Below, in pieces: positions 16,688 to 25,739 of a stretch of DNA of 59,978 nt. The notes under the pieces were generated by a model. That model saw only the letters and a program-made list of their open reading frames with translations. It ran no database searches and had not been told where the DNA came from. The number at the start of each line of letters is the position of its first letter. The first letter of the stretch is position 1. Origin of the DNA: an uncultured Saprospiraceae bacterium (GTDB taxonomy: Bacteria; Bacteroidota; Bacteroidia; Chitinophagales; Saprospiraceae); the NCBI GenBank assembly GCA_937944095.1, contig CALEAC010000052.1, positions 1 through 59,978 of the forward strand, given 5' to 3'. The position numbers were made by a program, and so were the translations under genes.

Positions 16688-18544
16688 TTGAATTATCTGA
16701 CGCTAGAGAATGTCTCCAAATCATTTGGAGAAAAAATCCTTTTCAAAGACTTATCCTTGACCATAGCGCGTGGTCAAAAGATTGCTCTAATCGCTAAGAA
16801 CGGTACAGGCAAGACGACACTGCTAAAGGTCATTGCAGGTGAGGAATCACCCGAAGGCGAACAGGCGAAGCTGCTCTTTGCCAAAGAGATTCGCATCGGA
16901 TATCTGAAGCAAGACCCAGTTCTCTCTGATGCAGCTACAGTCCTAGAAGCGGCTCTAGACTCTACTAATGACCAGGTCGTTGCCATCAAGAATCTAGAAT
17001 TGGCGACGATATCAGATAATCAAGCCGAGATACAGAAAGCCATAGAGCAAGTAGATAATCTCAAAGCTTGGGACATAGAAGCACGAATTAAGGAGATACT
17101 GGGTAAACTGAAGATTGCAGATTTCGCTCAGAAAGTAGGTACCTTATCTGGAGGTCAGAAAAAACGCTTGGCACTGGCTAAGATTCTAATCGACGAGCCT
17201 GAATTCCTGATTCTGGATGAGCCCACTAACCATCTGGACCTAGAGATGATAGAGTGGCTAGAAAACTTCTTGTCTAATCAGAATCTCACTTTATTTATGG
17301 TGACACACGATAGGTACTTCCTGGAACGGGTGTGTAATGAAATATTGGAACTGGATGAGGGCAATATCTATGTCTATAGAGGCAACTACTCTGACTACTT
17401 AGAGAAAAAAGCCAATCGTATGGAAAACGATAAGGCAAATCTGGCTAAGACTAAAAAATTATTTAGGAAGGAACTGACCTGGATGCGAAGACAACCTCAA
17501 GCAAGAGGTACTAAGGCCAAATCTAGGGTCCAGAAGTTCTATGATATCAAGGATCAAGCGCATAAGCACTCGATGGACGATGAGATGACTCTAGATATCG
17601 ATATGAATCGATTAGGAGGTAAGATTCTAGAAGCTCATAATATGTCTAAGTCCTTCGGGGACTTAGATATCATCAAGCATTTTAATTACAAATTTAAAAA
17701 GGGCGAACGTGTCGGGATCGCGGGACCCAATGGGGTTGGAAAATCTACCTTCATCCAACTCCTCACAAAAGAAGTTGCACCTGATGGAGGAAAAGTAGTT
17801 GTCGGGGATACAGTGATTTTCGGGCATTATCGTCAGGATAACACGGACCTTAATCCTGATCACAGAGTTATCGAAAGCATCAGGGAGATCGCAGAGTATA
17901 TTCCACTCAAAAAAGGCAAGAAACTGACAGCAGAGTCATTATTAGAACGCTTCTTATTTCCCAGATCACACCAGCAAGTATTTGTGTCGAAACTGAGTGG
18001 CGGTGAGAAGAGAAGGCTCCTCCTCCTCAGAGTTCTGATGAAGAACCCCAACTTCCTGATCTTAGATGAACCGACTAATGATCTCGATCTCCTCACACTG
18101 AATGTCCTAGAGGAATTCTTATTGACTTATCCAGGCTGCCTGCTCGTTATTTCGCATGATCGGTTCTTCATGGATAAGCTGGTTGATCATATGATAATCT
18201 TAGAAGGCGAAGGCCGATATAAAGATCACAATGGGACTTACTCAGAATATAAACAAGCTCAACGACAAAAGAATAAGAAAACTGATGCCCCGACTACAGA
18301 GATTGCAGAACCAGAAGAAGTGACAGAAGTCAGGAAACTGAACTATCACGAAAAGAAAGAATATGAGCAGCTAGAGAATGATATTAGTTCCTTAGAGAAA
18401 CGTAAGAAGGAGATCGAAGCTGCGTTTGTAAGTGGAGACCTCCTAGGCGATAAGATAACAGAGTTGTCTCAGGAACTAGGAGATATAGGCAAGGCCATCT
18501 CAGAAAAAGAAGACAGGTGGCTAGAATTATCAGAGTTCATCTAG
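16688..18544 (+). CDS. uup: ABC-F ATPase, Uup-like
   Basis: Cytoplasmic protein of 618 residues with two ABC ATPase domains and no membrane part. Walker A motifs are AKNGTGKTT (first) and GPNGVGKST (second); signatures are LSGGQKKRLALAKIL and LSGGEKRRLLLLRVL; Walker B ends are ILDEPTNHLD and ILDEPTNDLD. A basic linker joins the domains and a C-terminal coiled coil (about 555-618) matches the Uup DNA/ribosome-binding domain. ABC-F proteins act on ribosomes. It starts at TTG: an in-frame stop lies 15 bp upstream (16673-16675) and the next ATG is far inside the first ATPase domain. The 3' end overlaps the convergent nucleotidyltransferase gene by 15 bp. Confidence 0.9.
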   Translation: MNYLTLENVSKSFGEKILFKDLSLTIARGQKIALIAKNGTGKTTLLKVIAGEESPEGEQAKLLFAKEIRIGYLKQDPVLSDAATVLEAALDSTNDQVVAIKNLELATISDNQAEIQKAIEQVDNLKAWDIEARIKEILGKLKIADFAQKVGTLSGGQKKRLALAKILIDEPEFLILDEPTNHLDLEMIEWLENFLSNQNLTLFMVTHDRYFLERVCNEILELDEGNIYVYRGNYSDYLEKKANRMENDKANLAKTKKLFRKELTWMRRQPQARGTKAKSRVQKFYDIKDQAHKHSMDDEMTLDIDMNRLGGKILEAHNMSKSFGDLDIIKHFNYKFKKGERVGIAGPNGVGKSTFIQLLTKEVAPDGGKVVVGDTVIFGHYRQDNTDLNPDHRVIESIREIAEYIPLKKGKKLTAESLLERFLFPRSHQQVFVSKLSGGEKRRLLLLRVLMKNPNFLILDEPTNDLDLLTLNVLEEFLLTYPGCLLVISHDRFFMDKLVDHMIILEGEGRYKDHNGTYSEYKQAQRQKNKKTDAPTTEIAEPEEVTEVRKLNYHEKKEYEQLENDISSLEKRKKEIEAAFVSGDLLGDKITELSQELGDIGKAISEKEDRWLELSEFI

Positions 18545-19108
18545 TAGCTTAATGTCCTCCGGTCTGTCTATATCATACTGACCTCTAGGAAAGGGAAAGT
18601 AGTCTACATCAGCTACATTTTCTTTGATTAATTTCTTGGCACCAAGGTCACCGCTTAGTTGTCTTAATCGAGAGAAGTATGGTTTCGCGAATAGGACTGG
18701 TGGACCCTGAGTGGCCCCATATTCGGAGACAATAATACCCTTGTTAGAGTTATGACTTTGAGTAAGGATATCATCTAAAACCTCGGAAGAGAGATATGGT
18801 TGGTCGCAGAGACAGATTAATAATTTTTCTATATTCTGAGTCTCTACGACCTCCATGCCACAAGCTATACTCTGTCCCATACCTTCTGCCCACTTCTCAT
18901 TGACAACGAACGGAATGGAAAGCAGCTGGTCTGCTATTCGTTCATATTGGTAACCTAGGACGATCAGGTTATGATCAAAAGAAGAAGCTTGTACTTCAGT
19001 GATGACATGATTCAACAGTATATCTCCCTTGTAGGGGAGTAATTGTTTCGCTTGACCTAGACGGCTAGAGCGACCTGCAGCTAGTATAAGAACCATGCTT
19101 TCTCCCAT
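18530..19108 (-). CDS. MocA-like nucleotidyltransferase (MobA-like NTP transferase)
   Basis: Protein of 192 residues with the NTP-transferase fold used by molybdenum cofactor cytidylyltransferase (MocA) and relatives. The nucleotide-binding loop is LILAAGRSSRLGQAKQLL and the metal-binding segment is CLCDQPYLS; GPPVLF and the terminal YDIDRPEDI motif are typical. No molybdoenzyme genes lie nearby, so the exact role is inferred. It is the last gene of a leftward operon after the helicase and START genes (13-bp gap). An ATG at 19096 would also be an acceptable start. Confidence 0.82.
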   Translation of the reverse strand: MGESMVLILAAGRSSRLGQAKQLLPYKGDILLNHVITEVQASSFDHNLIVLGYQYERIADQLLSIPFVVNEKWAEGMGQSIACGMEVVETQNIEKLLICLCDQPYLSSEVLDDILTQSHNSNKGIIVSEYGATQGPPVLFAKPYFSRLRQLSGDLGAKKLIKENVADVDYFPFPRGQYDIDRPEDIKLLDEL

Positions 19109-19121
19109 CGCTTCGACATAC

Positions 19122-19754
19122 TCAGAGACCTAGGACCTCTGCGTTTTTGTATTTCCCTGAGCGTATAATTTCAAAGAGAGAATTCATAGTAGATTCGGGC
19201 CCTTTGGTGATGGCCATATTGACGACCCAGTTAGGTATGACTCCGCCTATGTCTATCTTCAGGTAATATTCTAAAGTAATGACGTTATCTGCTTTTTCTG
19301 TAATCAAATAACGAGCCTGCATTGTCGGAATTCTGACCAGCTTGTTATTCTCAGGGAGCCTGTCTTTGAGATCATGGTAGGCAATCTCTAGTTTTTTAGC
19401 TGTTGGGTCATAGGACCTTTTATAAGCTACAATTATATCTCTGTCTTTGACAGGGAAAGGTAAGTCTGTACTAAGATAATATGAAAACTGTCCGAAGCCA
19501 TTATCATCCAAGATATAGGCGTCCATCGTCCTCATCAACCATTCTTTTTGTCCTGGGATATCTTCTAGTGCTGCGACCAGCTCTTTTAGTTCGCAGGTAA
19601 GGTTACCGTCGATTTTAACCTCCTTTATAGCACTGTCTTCTACGTTACGGACATAGATGCTCAGATCAGTTGTTTGCTTTACTAATTCCCAATCATCACC
19701 TATAGCTAGATTAAGAAACAGTAGAGACATAATATTTAGAATCAATAGATTCAT
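19122..19754 (-). CDS. Secreted START-domain lipid-binding-like protein
   Basis: Protein of 210 residues with an N-terminal signal peptide (about 1-19) and a START/Bet v1-like domain: WELVKQTTDLSIYVRN at the start, FSYYLSTDLPFPVKDRDIIV in the middle and a long C-terminal helix beginning near WVVNMAITKGPEST. Such domains have a hydrophobic cavity for lipids. Periplasmic location is inferred from the signal peptide; the ligand is unknown. It lies 18 bp after the helicase gene and 13 bp before the nucleotidyltransferase gene. Confidence 0.8.
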   Translation of the reverse strand: MNLLILNIMSLLFLNLAIGDDWELVKQTTDLSIYVRNVEDSAIKEVKIDGNLTCELKELVAALEDIPGQKEWLMRTMDAYILDDNGFGQFSYYLSTDLPFPVKDRDIIVAYKRSYDPTAKKLEIAYHDLKDRLPENNKLVRIPTMQARYLITEKADNVITLEYYLKIDIGGVIPNWVVNMAITKGPESTMNSLFEIIRSGKYKNAEVLGL

Positions 19755-19772
19755 CGATTAGGTAATTTATAA

Positions 19773-22700
19773 TTAGGCGTCGAAACTATGTTCAGTCTCT
19801 AGGCCTTCAGGAGAGAGAACGTAATTGTTGGCAGCAAAATTACACCATCGACAATCTGGGTCTTCGCAGGTCTTGTCGAATTCGTAGGCTTTGATTTTGG
19901 CGTAACTATCGACGATTTGGTCACCGACGACCTTGATATCCTCGTCTGTGATGTAGTATTCCTTATCTGCTATCTTACCAGTCTTTCTATCAGGTTCGAT
20001 AAACTCGATGCGTCCTGTATCAAATTGCCAGCCATACTTTTTATCACTGTCTAGTAACATCTTGTAGAAAACAATCTGTCTCCAGTAATCACCCCCTAAT
20101 TCGTTTTTAGGAGAAACTGGTTGTAGTTTTTCTGATCTATACTTTCCTGTCTTGTAGTCAATGACTTTTGCTCTTTTATCTACGACTTCTACCATGTCGA
20201 TAAAGCCCTTAAGCGGAACACCTTTATAGACGGCATTGGCCAATTCTACTTCGGTATGATGTTCTGCTATGGCTTTCCATGATTCTTGTTTCTCTTCATG
20301 GAGCAAAGTGAGTACTTTTTTCCCATGTGTTGTATAGTTGACATACTGTTCGTCTGTGAAGTGTGATCGATGCTTTGCCATACTCTCTTCGAAGTGAAAG
20401 TGGAGTAAACTGACACCTATCGTCTTGTCCTGATCTAGTTTTTCCATATACTTGTTCAGTGCATGGTGCATAGCTGTACCGAAGCCAGTCGAGGCATTTC
20501 TTGCGCTAGGAACCCTAAGTATTGATTCGAAATAGAAACTAACAGGACAGCGGAGATATTTATTGAGATGAGTGACTGACAGCTTATACCCTTCTAGCCA
20601 ATTATCGATTAGGGACTTTTCTATAAGTGGTACCTTAATAGGAACCCTTTCTAACAATTTAAAGTAATAGTTAGCGACTTGATCTTCGGACACTTGTGGC
20701 TCATGCAGGTCTAGCCCTTCGTCCATCCGTAATTCTTCGATGAAAGAAGAGGCATTCATTTCTTTGTTATCTTCATTTACCTTGGAATATGAGAGACGCA
20801 GTTCTGTTTCTGCTCTGGTCATAGCCACATAGAAAAGACGTCTTTCGTCCTCTATGTTGTTTTTGTTATCTGCATTAATTGTATCTGGGAAGGAATATTG
20901 ATTACCACCAAATTTGCCGCCGCCATCCCAACTCTTCTTCGTACAGTCTATCATATAGACTTTCTGGAATTCTAGTCCCTTGGCTGAATGAGCGGTAAGG
21001 AAATTGACACCTTTATCTGAGGTGATGTTTTTGCTGATTGGTAATTCTATGTCATTTTCATTCATCTTAGTGATAAGTGACAGGAATTCCTTGAGGCCTA
21101 GTTCTGGATTTTTAGAGGATTCATTTTTTATCAGATCGAAGAATGTAGTAATTACCTGTAACAGCCATGCTTTATCATCTTGGATCATGATATGCTTGAG
21201 AATACCGCCTTCATTGATAACTGTTTCGAAGAGTATCTGCAGTGTGGATATAGGCACTTCTGCTATCCATCTTTCGAAGCGCGCATTAGTTTCTAGTATG
21301 GCATCGATATTTTTTAATTGTAGAGATTCGAGTATAGCTCTGTCGGAAAGAATCTCTCGCCATTTTGGATAAATTTTTCGCGTAAATTCAGGGTTTGTAG
21401 TATCTTTTTCGATTCGGATTGGTTTCTGACAGAACATAGAAATCTTACCGACGTCCAGCGGATCTACGCCAAGGTACTTATAGTGCAAGATTTCGAAAAG
21501 ACGATGTTGTCCATCATTGTAATTGTTAATCTCCTCACTGAGGAAACTCAAGATATTGATGAGGTTTTTGACGAGGGGTAATTTGAGGATGTTGACACGT
21601 CGTTTGATGTTAAGTGGCACACCAAGTTTTTCGAGTACGGTTACAATATCTTCTACTTGACGATGTTTGCGATAGATGACGGCAACGTTTCTTAATTGGT
21701 CAGGTGCTGTCTGATTGAGTGCAGACAGTTGTCGGACTATATCGGCATACTCTTGAGGTCTTTTCTCATAGTAACTTATTGAGGGCAGATTTTTGTCATT
21801 TTTGTAAGCTCCTGCAGCACGCAATTCTTTAGATAGCCCATCGACCTTAGTGACTAGTCTTTCTTTATTTAGCGTAATGAGGTCTTGGGCTTTGTTTAGA
21901 ATCCCCTGATTTGATCTATAATTATCTTTCAGAACGACAACCTCAGGATTATACTGTTCTTGGAATTTCTTAATGTTACCTAAGTTAGCGCCTTGGAATT
22001 TATAGATGGCTTGGTCATCGTCGCCTACGACAAAGACGTTAGGCTCATCCCAGTAAGCGATAAGCTGGTCCAGTAATTCATTTTGTGCACCATTAGTATC
22101 TTGGTATTCATCTACTAAGAAGTACAGATATCTTTCTCTATAATTGCTGAGTAAGGCACTATTCTTATTGAACTCGTCTAGCACCCATAGAATCATATCT
22201 AGATAATCGTATCTGGATAATTTATCCATTATAGCAATATAATTTTCATATTGGTCTATCGCGGCGATAAGTTCTTGCAGCTTTTGTTTTTGAGCTTTGA
22301 TATCATCTACCTTGACATCGCCCTTGACAAAGACCCGCCCATCTTTTTTAGTTGTTTTTCTTTTGTAAATGAATTCTGGTCGATTGGGCAAGTCATCTAG
22401 GTATTCTTTAATTGCTGCATGTAATTGCTCTGGTGTATAATTTTCCTTTTTCATTAAAGAAAAAAGATGATTCATACGTCGACTCTCAAAGTAGCGATCA
22501 TATTTGAATCGCTTGAGGGGGTTGTCATCGGGTAGGGCATCTATAAGTTCTCGGAAGACGTCCACACGTTCTAGATCAGTGAGTGGTTCGAGTTGTCGAT
22601 AACCACCAAATATGTCTAGATTCTCCTGAATAACCTGATTGCAGAAGCCATGGAAAGTGTGGATGTGTACCTGGTGAGCCGCAGGTCCGATGAATTGGAT

Positions 22701-22967
22701 CAGTCGATGGCGCATCGCCACGGTCGCAGACTCCGTAAAGGTGAGACAGAGAATATTATGAGGCGCTGTATCGGTCTCAGAAAGTATTTTCCCTATTCGC
22801 GTTGCAAGAATTTGGGTTTTACCAGTTCCTGGGCCTGCATTGACAAGAATAGGACCTTCTATCTTATCCACAGCTGCTTTTTGTTCATCATTCAGCTGGT
22901 TGTAAGCATGGAGGAATTGCTCATCATATTTGCTGGGTTTCTTCTGAGTAGAAAATAAGTCTGTCAT
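19773..22967 (-). CDS. UvrD-like helicase fused to a PD-(D/E)XK nuclease with Fe-S-type cysteines
   Basis: Single chain of 1064 residues. A superfamily 1A helicase comes first: Walker A NAGPGTGKT (43-51), Walker B LVDEYQDT, GDDDQAIYKFQGA, and motif V-like TAHSAKGLEF. The C-terminal third is a RecB/AddB-type nuclease: KGFIDMVEVV and VIDYKTGKY carry the Asp and Asp-x-Lys metal-binding residues. A cysteine near residue 806 (LRCPVSFYF) together with C1034, C1039 and C1042 (CEDPDCRWC) reproduces the spacing of the AddB iron-sulfur staple. It probably resects or processes broken DNA. No AddA/AddB partner is next to it. It heads an operon with the START and nucleotidyltransferase genes. Confidence 0.88.
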   Translation of the reverse strand: MTDLFSTQKKPSKYDEQFLHAYNQLNDEQKAAVDKIEGPILVNAGPGTGKTQILATRIGKILSETDTAPHNILCLTFTESATVAMRHRLIQFIGPAAHQVHIHTFHGFCNQVIQENLDIFGGYRQLEPLTDLERVDVFRELIDALPDDNPLKRFKYDRYFESRRMNHLFSLMKKENYTPEQLHAAIKEYLDDLPNRPEFIYKRKTTKKDGRVFVKGDVKVDDIKAQKQKLQELIAAIDQYENYIAIMDKLSRYDYLDMILWVLDEFNKNSALLSNYRERYLYFLVDEYQDTNGAQNELLDQLIAYWDEPNVFVVGDDDQAIYKFQGANLGNIKKFQEQYNPEVVVLKDNYRSNQGILNKAQDLITLNKERLVTKVDGLSKELRAAGAYKNDKNLPSISYYEKRPQEYADIVRQLSALNQTAPDQLRNVAVIYRKHRQVEDIVTVLEKLGVPLNIKRRVNILKLPLVKNLINILSFLSEEINNYNDGQHRLFEILHYKYLGVDPLDVGKISMFCQKPIRIEKDTTNPEFTRKIYPKWREILSDRAILESLQLKNIDAILETNARFERWIAEVPISTLQILFETVINEGGILKHIMIQDDKAWLLQVITTFFDLIKNESSKNPELGLKEFLSLITKMNENDIELPISKNITSDKGVNFLTAHSAKGLEFQKVYMIDCTKKSWDGGGKFGGNQYSFPDTINADNKNNIEDERRLFYVAMTRAETELRLSYSKVNEDNKEMNASSFIEELRMDEGLDLHEPQVSEDQVANYYFKLLERVPIKVPLIEKSLIDNWLEGYKLSVTHLNKYLRCPVSFYFESILRVPSARNASTGFGTAMHHALNKYMEKLDQDKTIGVSLLHFHFEESMAKHRSHFTDEQYVNYTTHGKKVLTLLHEEKQESWKAIAEHHTEVELANAVYKGVPLKGFIDMVEVVDKRAKVIDYKTGKYRSEKLQPVSPKNELGGDYWRQIVFYKMLLDSDKKYGWQFDTGRIEFIEPDRKTGKIADKEYYITDEDIKVVGDQIVDSYAKIKAYEFDKTCEDPDCRWCNFAANNYVLSPEGLETEHSFDA

Positions 22968-23251
22968 AATTGCTAATTAATAGAATCTAATGTAGTCGCT
23001 ATTATGCAGTGTACCTGCATGCTGTTATAGAATACTTATCGAAATACATTTATACAAAGTGGTCAGTTAGCTTTTGCTTAACAGCTCTGTACCTACTTAA
23101 CTTTTTATTTTTAAGACTAAAGTGACGTTAAATAACAGTTACAGGTAACATAGAACATTAACTTTCCATGACCTTGGAGAGTCTTAGAATTAATCCTAAG
23201 CTCCATTGAGCGCCCAGACTTAGGTCTGTAAACGAACAAAAAATTAATGTC

Positions 23252-23644
23252 ATGAAAACAAAATTACTATTCATTATGGCGATTGTTGTCCTTGTTATGA
23301 CAGCAGGCAATTCACAAGGTCACGGCTATTCTTATCATGATGATTATTATGTCAGTCATTATGGCGATAGACATTATGAGGAAGAAGATAGATACCATCG
23401 TTATTATGACCGGATGAGTCGAAGTGACCGGAGATGTTATCGAGACTTAGTAGATAAGCTAGAACGTCGGAGAAGGCGGGGCTGGGAAGATGGCCACCTA
23501 AGCGATCGCGATCGAAGAAGAATCAGAGAGGTACAATATGATATTGATGATCTGGTAACTAAGTATCGTAGATATAGACCTAGATATAGAGAAAGAAGGC
23601 CTTACACAGAAAGAGTCGTAAGAAGTCTTCTTGGCTGTCGATAA
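23252..23644 (+). CDS. Small secreted Arg/Tyr/His-rich protein
   Basis: Protein of 130 residues, family not recognised. A signal peptide (about 1-23, ending near GNSQG) is followed by a His/Tyr/Asp-rich part (HGYSYHDDYYVSHYGDRHY) and a strongly basic part rich in Arg with a predicted helix (DLVDKLERRRRRGWEDG) and an Arg/Tyr tail (YRRYRPRYRERRPY). Two cysteines in the mature part (in RRCYRD and LLGCR) could form a disulfide. Small periplasmic proteins like this occur in Bacteroidota, sometimes with metal- or polyanion-binding roles, but that is a guess. A strong terminator follows. Confidence 0.65.
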   Translation: MKTKLLFIMAIVVLVMTAGNSQGHGYSYHDDYYVSHYGDRHYEEEDRYHRYYDRMSRSDRRCYRDLVDKLERRRRRGWEDGHLSDRDRRRIREVQYDIDDLVTKYRRYRPRYRERRPYTERVVRSLLGCR

Positions 23645-23653
23645 CGACTACTG

Positions 23654-23684
23654 GTCCGGGGTCCGTTTGGACCTCGGACTTTTT
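23654..23684 (+). terminator. Rho-independent terminator after the Arg/Tyr-rich protein gene
   Basis: GTCCGGGGTCC (23654-23664) pairs with GGACCTCGGAC (23669-23679) with one G-U pair and a 4-nt loop, followed by five or more T. The stop of the leftward TauE gene lies just beyond. Confidence 0.88.
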
Positions 23685-23686
23685 CG

Positions 23687-24457
23687 CTAACCGAACCAAG
23701 TCCATACTTCAAAATTCTTAAGGATGACCAGAAACACTATGAGGATCAGAATATAGTAGGCCCATTTGTTAGCTCCTTTCATCTTGACCATATTCTTAGA
23801 GCTAACATAGCCACCTATACCCTGACCGATAGCCATTGCGATTCCAGCTTTCCATATGATCATATCATTGAAATGGAAAATAGCAATTATGATAAGGGTG
23901 TATAAGGCAACGATAGCCACCTTCAGGCCATTAGCCGTTACAAGATCAAACTTGGATAAAATGACGACGATCAGTAAGAATATTATTCCAAAACCAGCTT
24001 GAATAAAACCAGCATAGATTCCAAGGCAAAAATATAAAGGCATGGTAATCCAAGGAGAAGTGATGGCAGATTCAGTATCGGGCGTGATAAATTTTTTTGG
24101 GTTGACTAATAACACAAAGAAGATAGGTAATAGGATATACTTAAATACCTGTTTGAATCCAGCAGCGTCTAACTGTGTGGCCATATATACCCCGACCATG
24201 GCGCCGAGAAACACGGCGATTATAATAGACTTGCCTTGGTCTAACTTTAGCTTTCCATTCTTATAAAAAGTTAAAGCGCCAATTGTGCTGCTCGACATGA
24301 CATTCAACCTATTCGTCGCATTTGCTAGGTGACCAGGAATACCCATCACATCCATATAGATAGCTAAGGTAATAATGGAGCCAAAGCCAGCTAGAGTATT
24401 GATGATTCCAGCTAGAAAGCCGCCAATTAGAGAGATGATGATTTCCGTGGTGCCCAT
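23687..24457 (-). CDS. TauE/SafE family sulfite-exporter-like membrane protein
   Basis: Membrane protein of 256 residues with about eight hydrophobic helices in two repeated halves. The TauE/SafE pattern is seen in FLAGIINTLAGFGSIITL near the N-terminus and the related GIYAGFIQAGFGIIFLL in the second half. The family exports small anions such as sulfite, sulfoacetate or related organosulfonates; the substrate here is unknown. The gene overlaps the end of the upstream O-antigen ligase gene by 31 bp, so the two are co-transcribed. Confidence 0.86.
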   Translation of the reverse strand: MGTTEIIISLIGGFLAGIINTLAGFGSIITLAIYMDVMGIPGHLANATNRLNVMSSSTIGALTFYKNGKLKLDQGKSIIIAVFLGAMVGVYMATQLDAAGFKQVFKYILLPIFFVLLVNPKKFITPDTESAITSPWITMPLYFCLGIYAGFIQAGFGIIFLLIVVILSKFDLVTANGLKVAIVALYTLIIIAIFHFNDMIIWKAGIAMAIGQGIGGYVSSKNMVKMKGANKWAYYILILIVFLVILKNFEVWTWFG

Positions 24458-25668
24458 TCAGTTGTCAGATAGGAGATAGATACAAGTGCGAAGAAAAGAT
24501 AAAAACCGATACTGAAGGTCCTTTCGAGGGTGTTCTCTACCATACCCGAAATCAAAACGACCGCAATTAGGGCACTGTAGTAATAATCCATACGTCGACC
24601 TAATAGTATGACAGGTCCAGCTATGGATATAAAGTAAACTATGAACCCGATGAGACCCATTGCAGCAAGTGTAAACAAATATTGATTGTGGGGATAATGG
24701 CCTAAGGACTTATCGAGGTTTTTCTGATAGTAGTTATTACAAGATTTCTTTAGGTCTCCGATGCCATCACCGATAACTTTGTTAGCAGTGAATATTTTCC
24801 AGCCAGCTTGCAAGCTATAGATCCTTTCTGAATCAGAATAATCTACACCTTGGCCAGTCCTATAGCGATGGAGGTCATACTTGACATAGTCTATCTTTTT
24901 CTTGAGGCTAGGGACTAGTTGTATTGATAATAATGGGATGACGATAAGACCGATTAACAAAGGAATAAATAAGGTAAACTTCCTCGCACTGATTATCTGC
25001 CAGCCGCCTAAGAATAGTGCTGATATATATAGTACGGCTAGACCACTTCTGACAGCGAGTATGTGTAAGAAGACAAAAAGGAACAAAGCCAATAATAACT
25101 TGGTGCTTCGTGTGCCGAACTTAGGTAGACGTCGCTGTTCTCGAAATAGAAAAATGCTGATAAGAATAGCAAACGAAACGAAGATGCTGAACTCTGTGTG
25201 ATCTATCGGTGTAAATAGGGATTGCCCTTTGACTATGGCCTTATTAGCTGTTTCTACATTCATGAGGTAATTGGCTAATATGCCCGAGGATACGAGGGTA
25301 ATCAGACCGACAAACCATTGGAGATAATGGAAAAACCTTAGTCTGACGTGGTCTCTTATAGCATAGAAAGCTAAGGGAAGGAATAGAAAAGGTGCTTTCT
25401 TACTTAGAAAAGTCATCCAAGTGTCCTTATCCTCAGAGATTAGACCACTGATGATTGTGATTAGGAAAATCAGAATAGGAAATAGAAATACCCTTATATC
25501 CTTAGTGTCTGTGGGCCTTACGGTCAGGTAGTATCCTAGAGCAGTTATCGTTAAACCAGCCATACCTATACCTAAGATTGCTTTAGAGCAAAGTAGACCA
25601 ATAAAGTAGACCAAGACAAAGACGTCAAAGGAAAAAGTCCATAGATACCCTACTTTGTTATCGACCAT
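24427..25668 (-). CDS. O-antigen ligase/polymerase-like membrane protein (Wzy_C)
   Basis: Membrane protein of 413 residues with about ten to twelve helices and a large periplasmic loop between the last groups. The loop region has the Wzy_C-like DSERIYSLQAGWKIF segment and the conserved GDLKKSCNNYYQK and LGHYPHNQYLFTLAAMG stretches, where the His-Asn pair is typical. Members join or polymerise glycan units. The frame extends to an ATG at 25749, but that extension crosses the pheS promoter region and adds a non-membrane leader, so the ATG at 25668 (MVDNKVGYL) is preferred. TauE overlaps its 3' end. Confidence 0.78.
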   Translation of the reverse strand: MVDNKVGYLWTFSFDVFVLVYFIGLLCSKAILGIGMAGLTITALGYYLTVRPTDTKDIRVFLFPILIFLITIISGLISEDKDTWMTFLSKKAPFLFLPLAFYAIRDHVRLRFFHYLQWFVGLITLVSSGILANYLMNVETANKAIVKGQSLFTPIDHTEFSIFVSFAILISIFLFREQRRLPKFGTRSTKLLLALFLFVFLHILAVRSGLAVLYISALFLGGWQIISARKFTLFIPLLIGLIVIPLLSIQLVPSLKKKIDYVKYDLHRYRTGQGVDYSDSERIYSLQAGWKIFTANKVIGDGIGDLKKSCNNYYQKNLDKSLGHYPHNQYLFTLAAMGLIGFIVYFISIAGPVILLGRRMDYYYSALIAVVLISGMVENTLERTFSIGFYLFFALVSISYLTTEWAPRKSSSL

Positions 25669-25705
25669 ACAGCGTAAAATTAGACAATTGGTAAAAACTA
25701 AAACG

Positions 25706-25713
25706 TAACTTTG
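25706..25713 (+). promoter_or_regulatory. -7 promoter element of pheS-hisS
   Basis: TAACTTTG matches TAnnTTTG; a TTG lies 15 bp upstream, slightly short. The element is 26 nt before the TTG start of pheS, giving a leader of about 20 nt and supporting that start. Confidence 0.5.
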
Positions 25714-25739
25714 ATTCTTCACAATATGCCATATCACTT

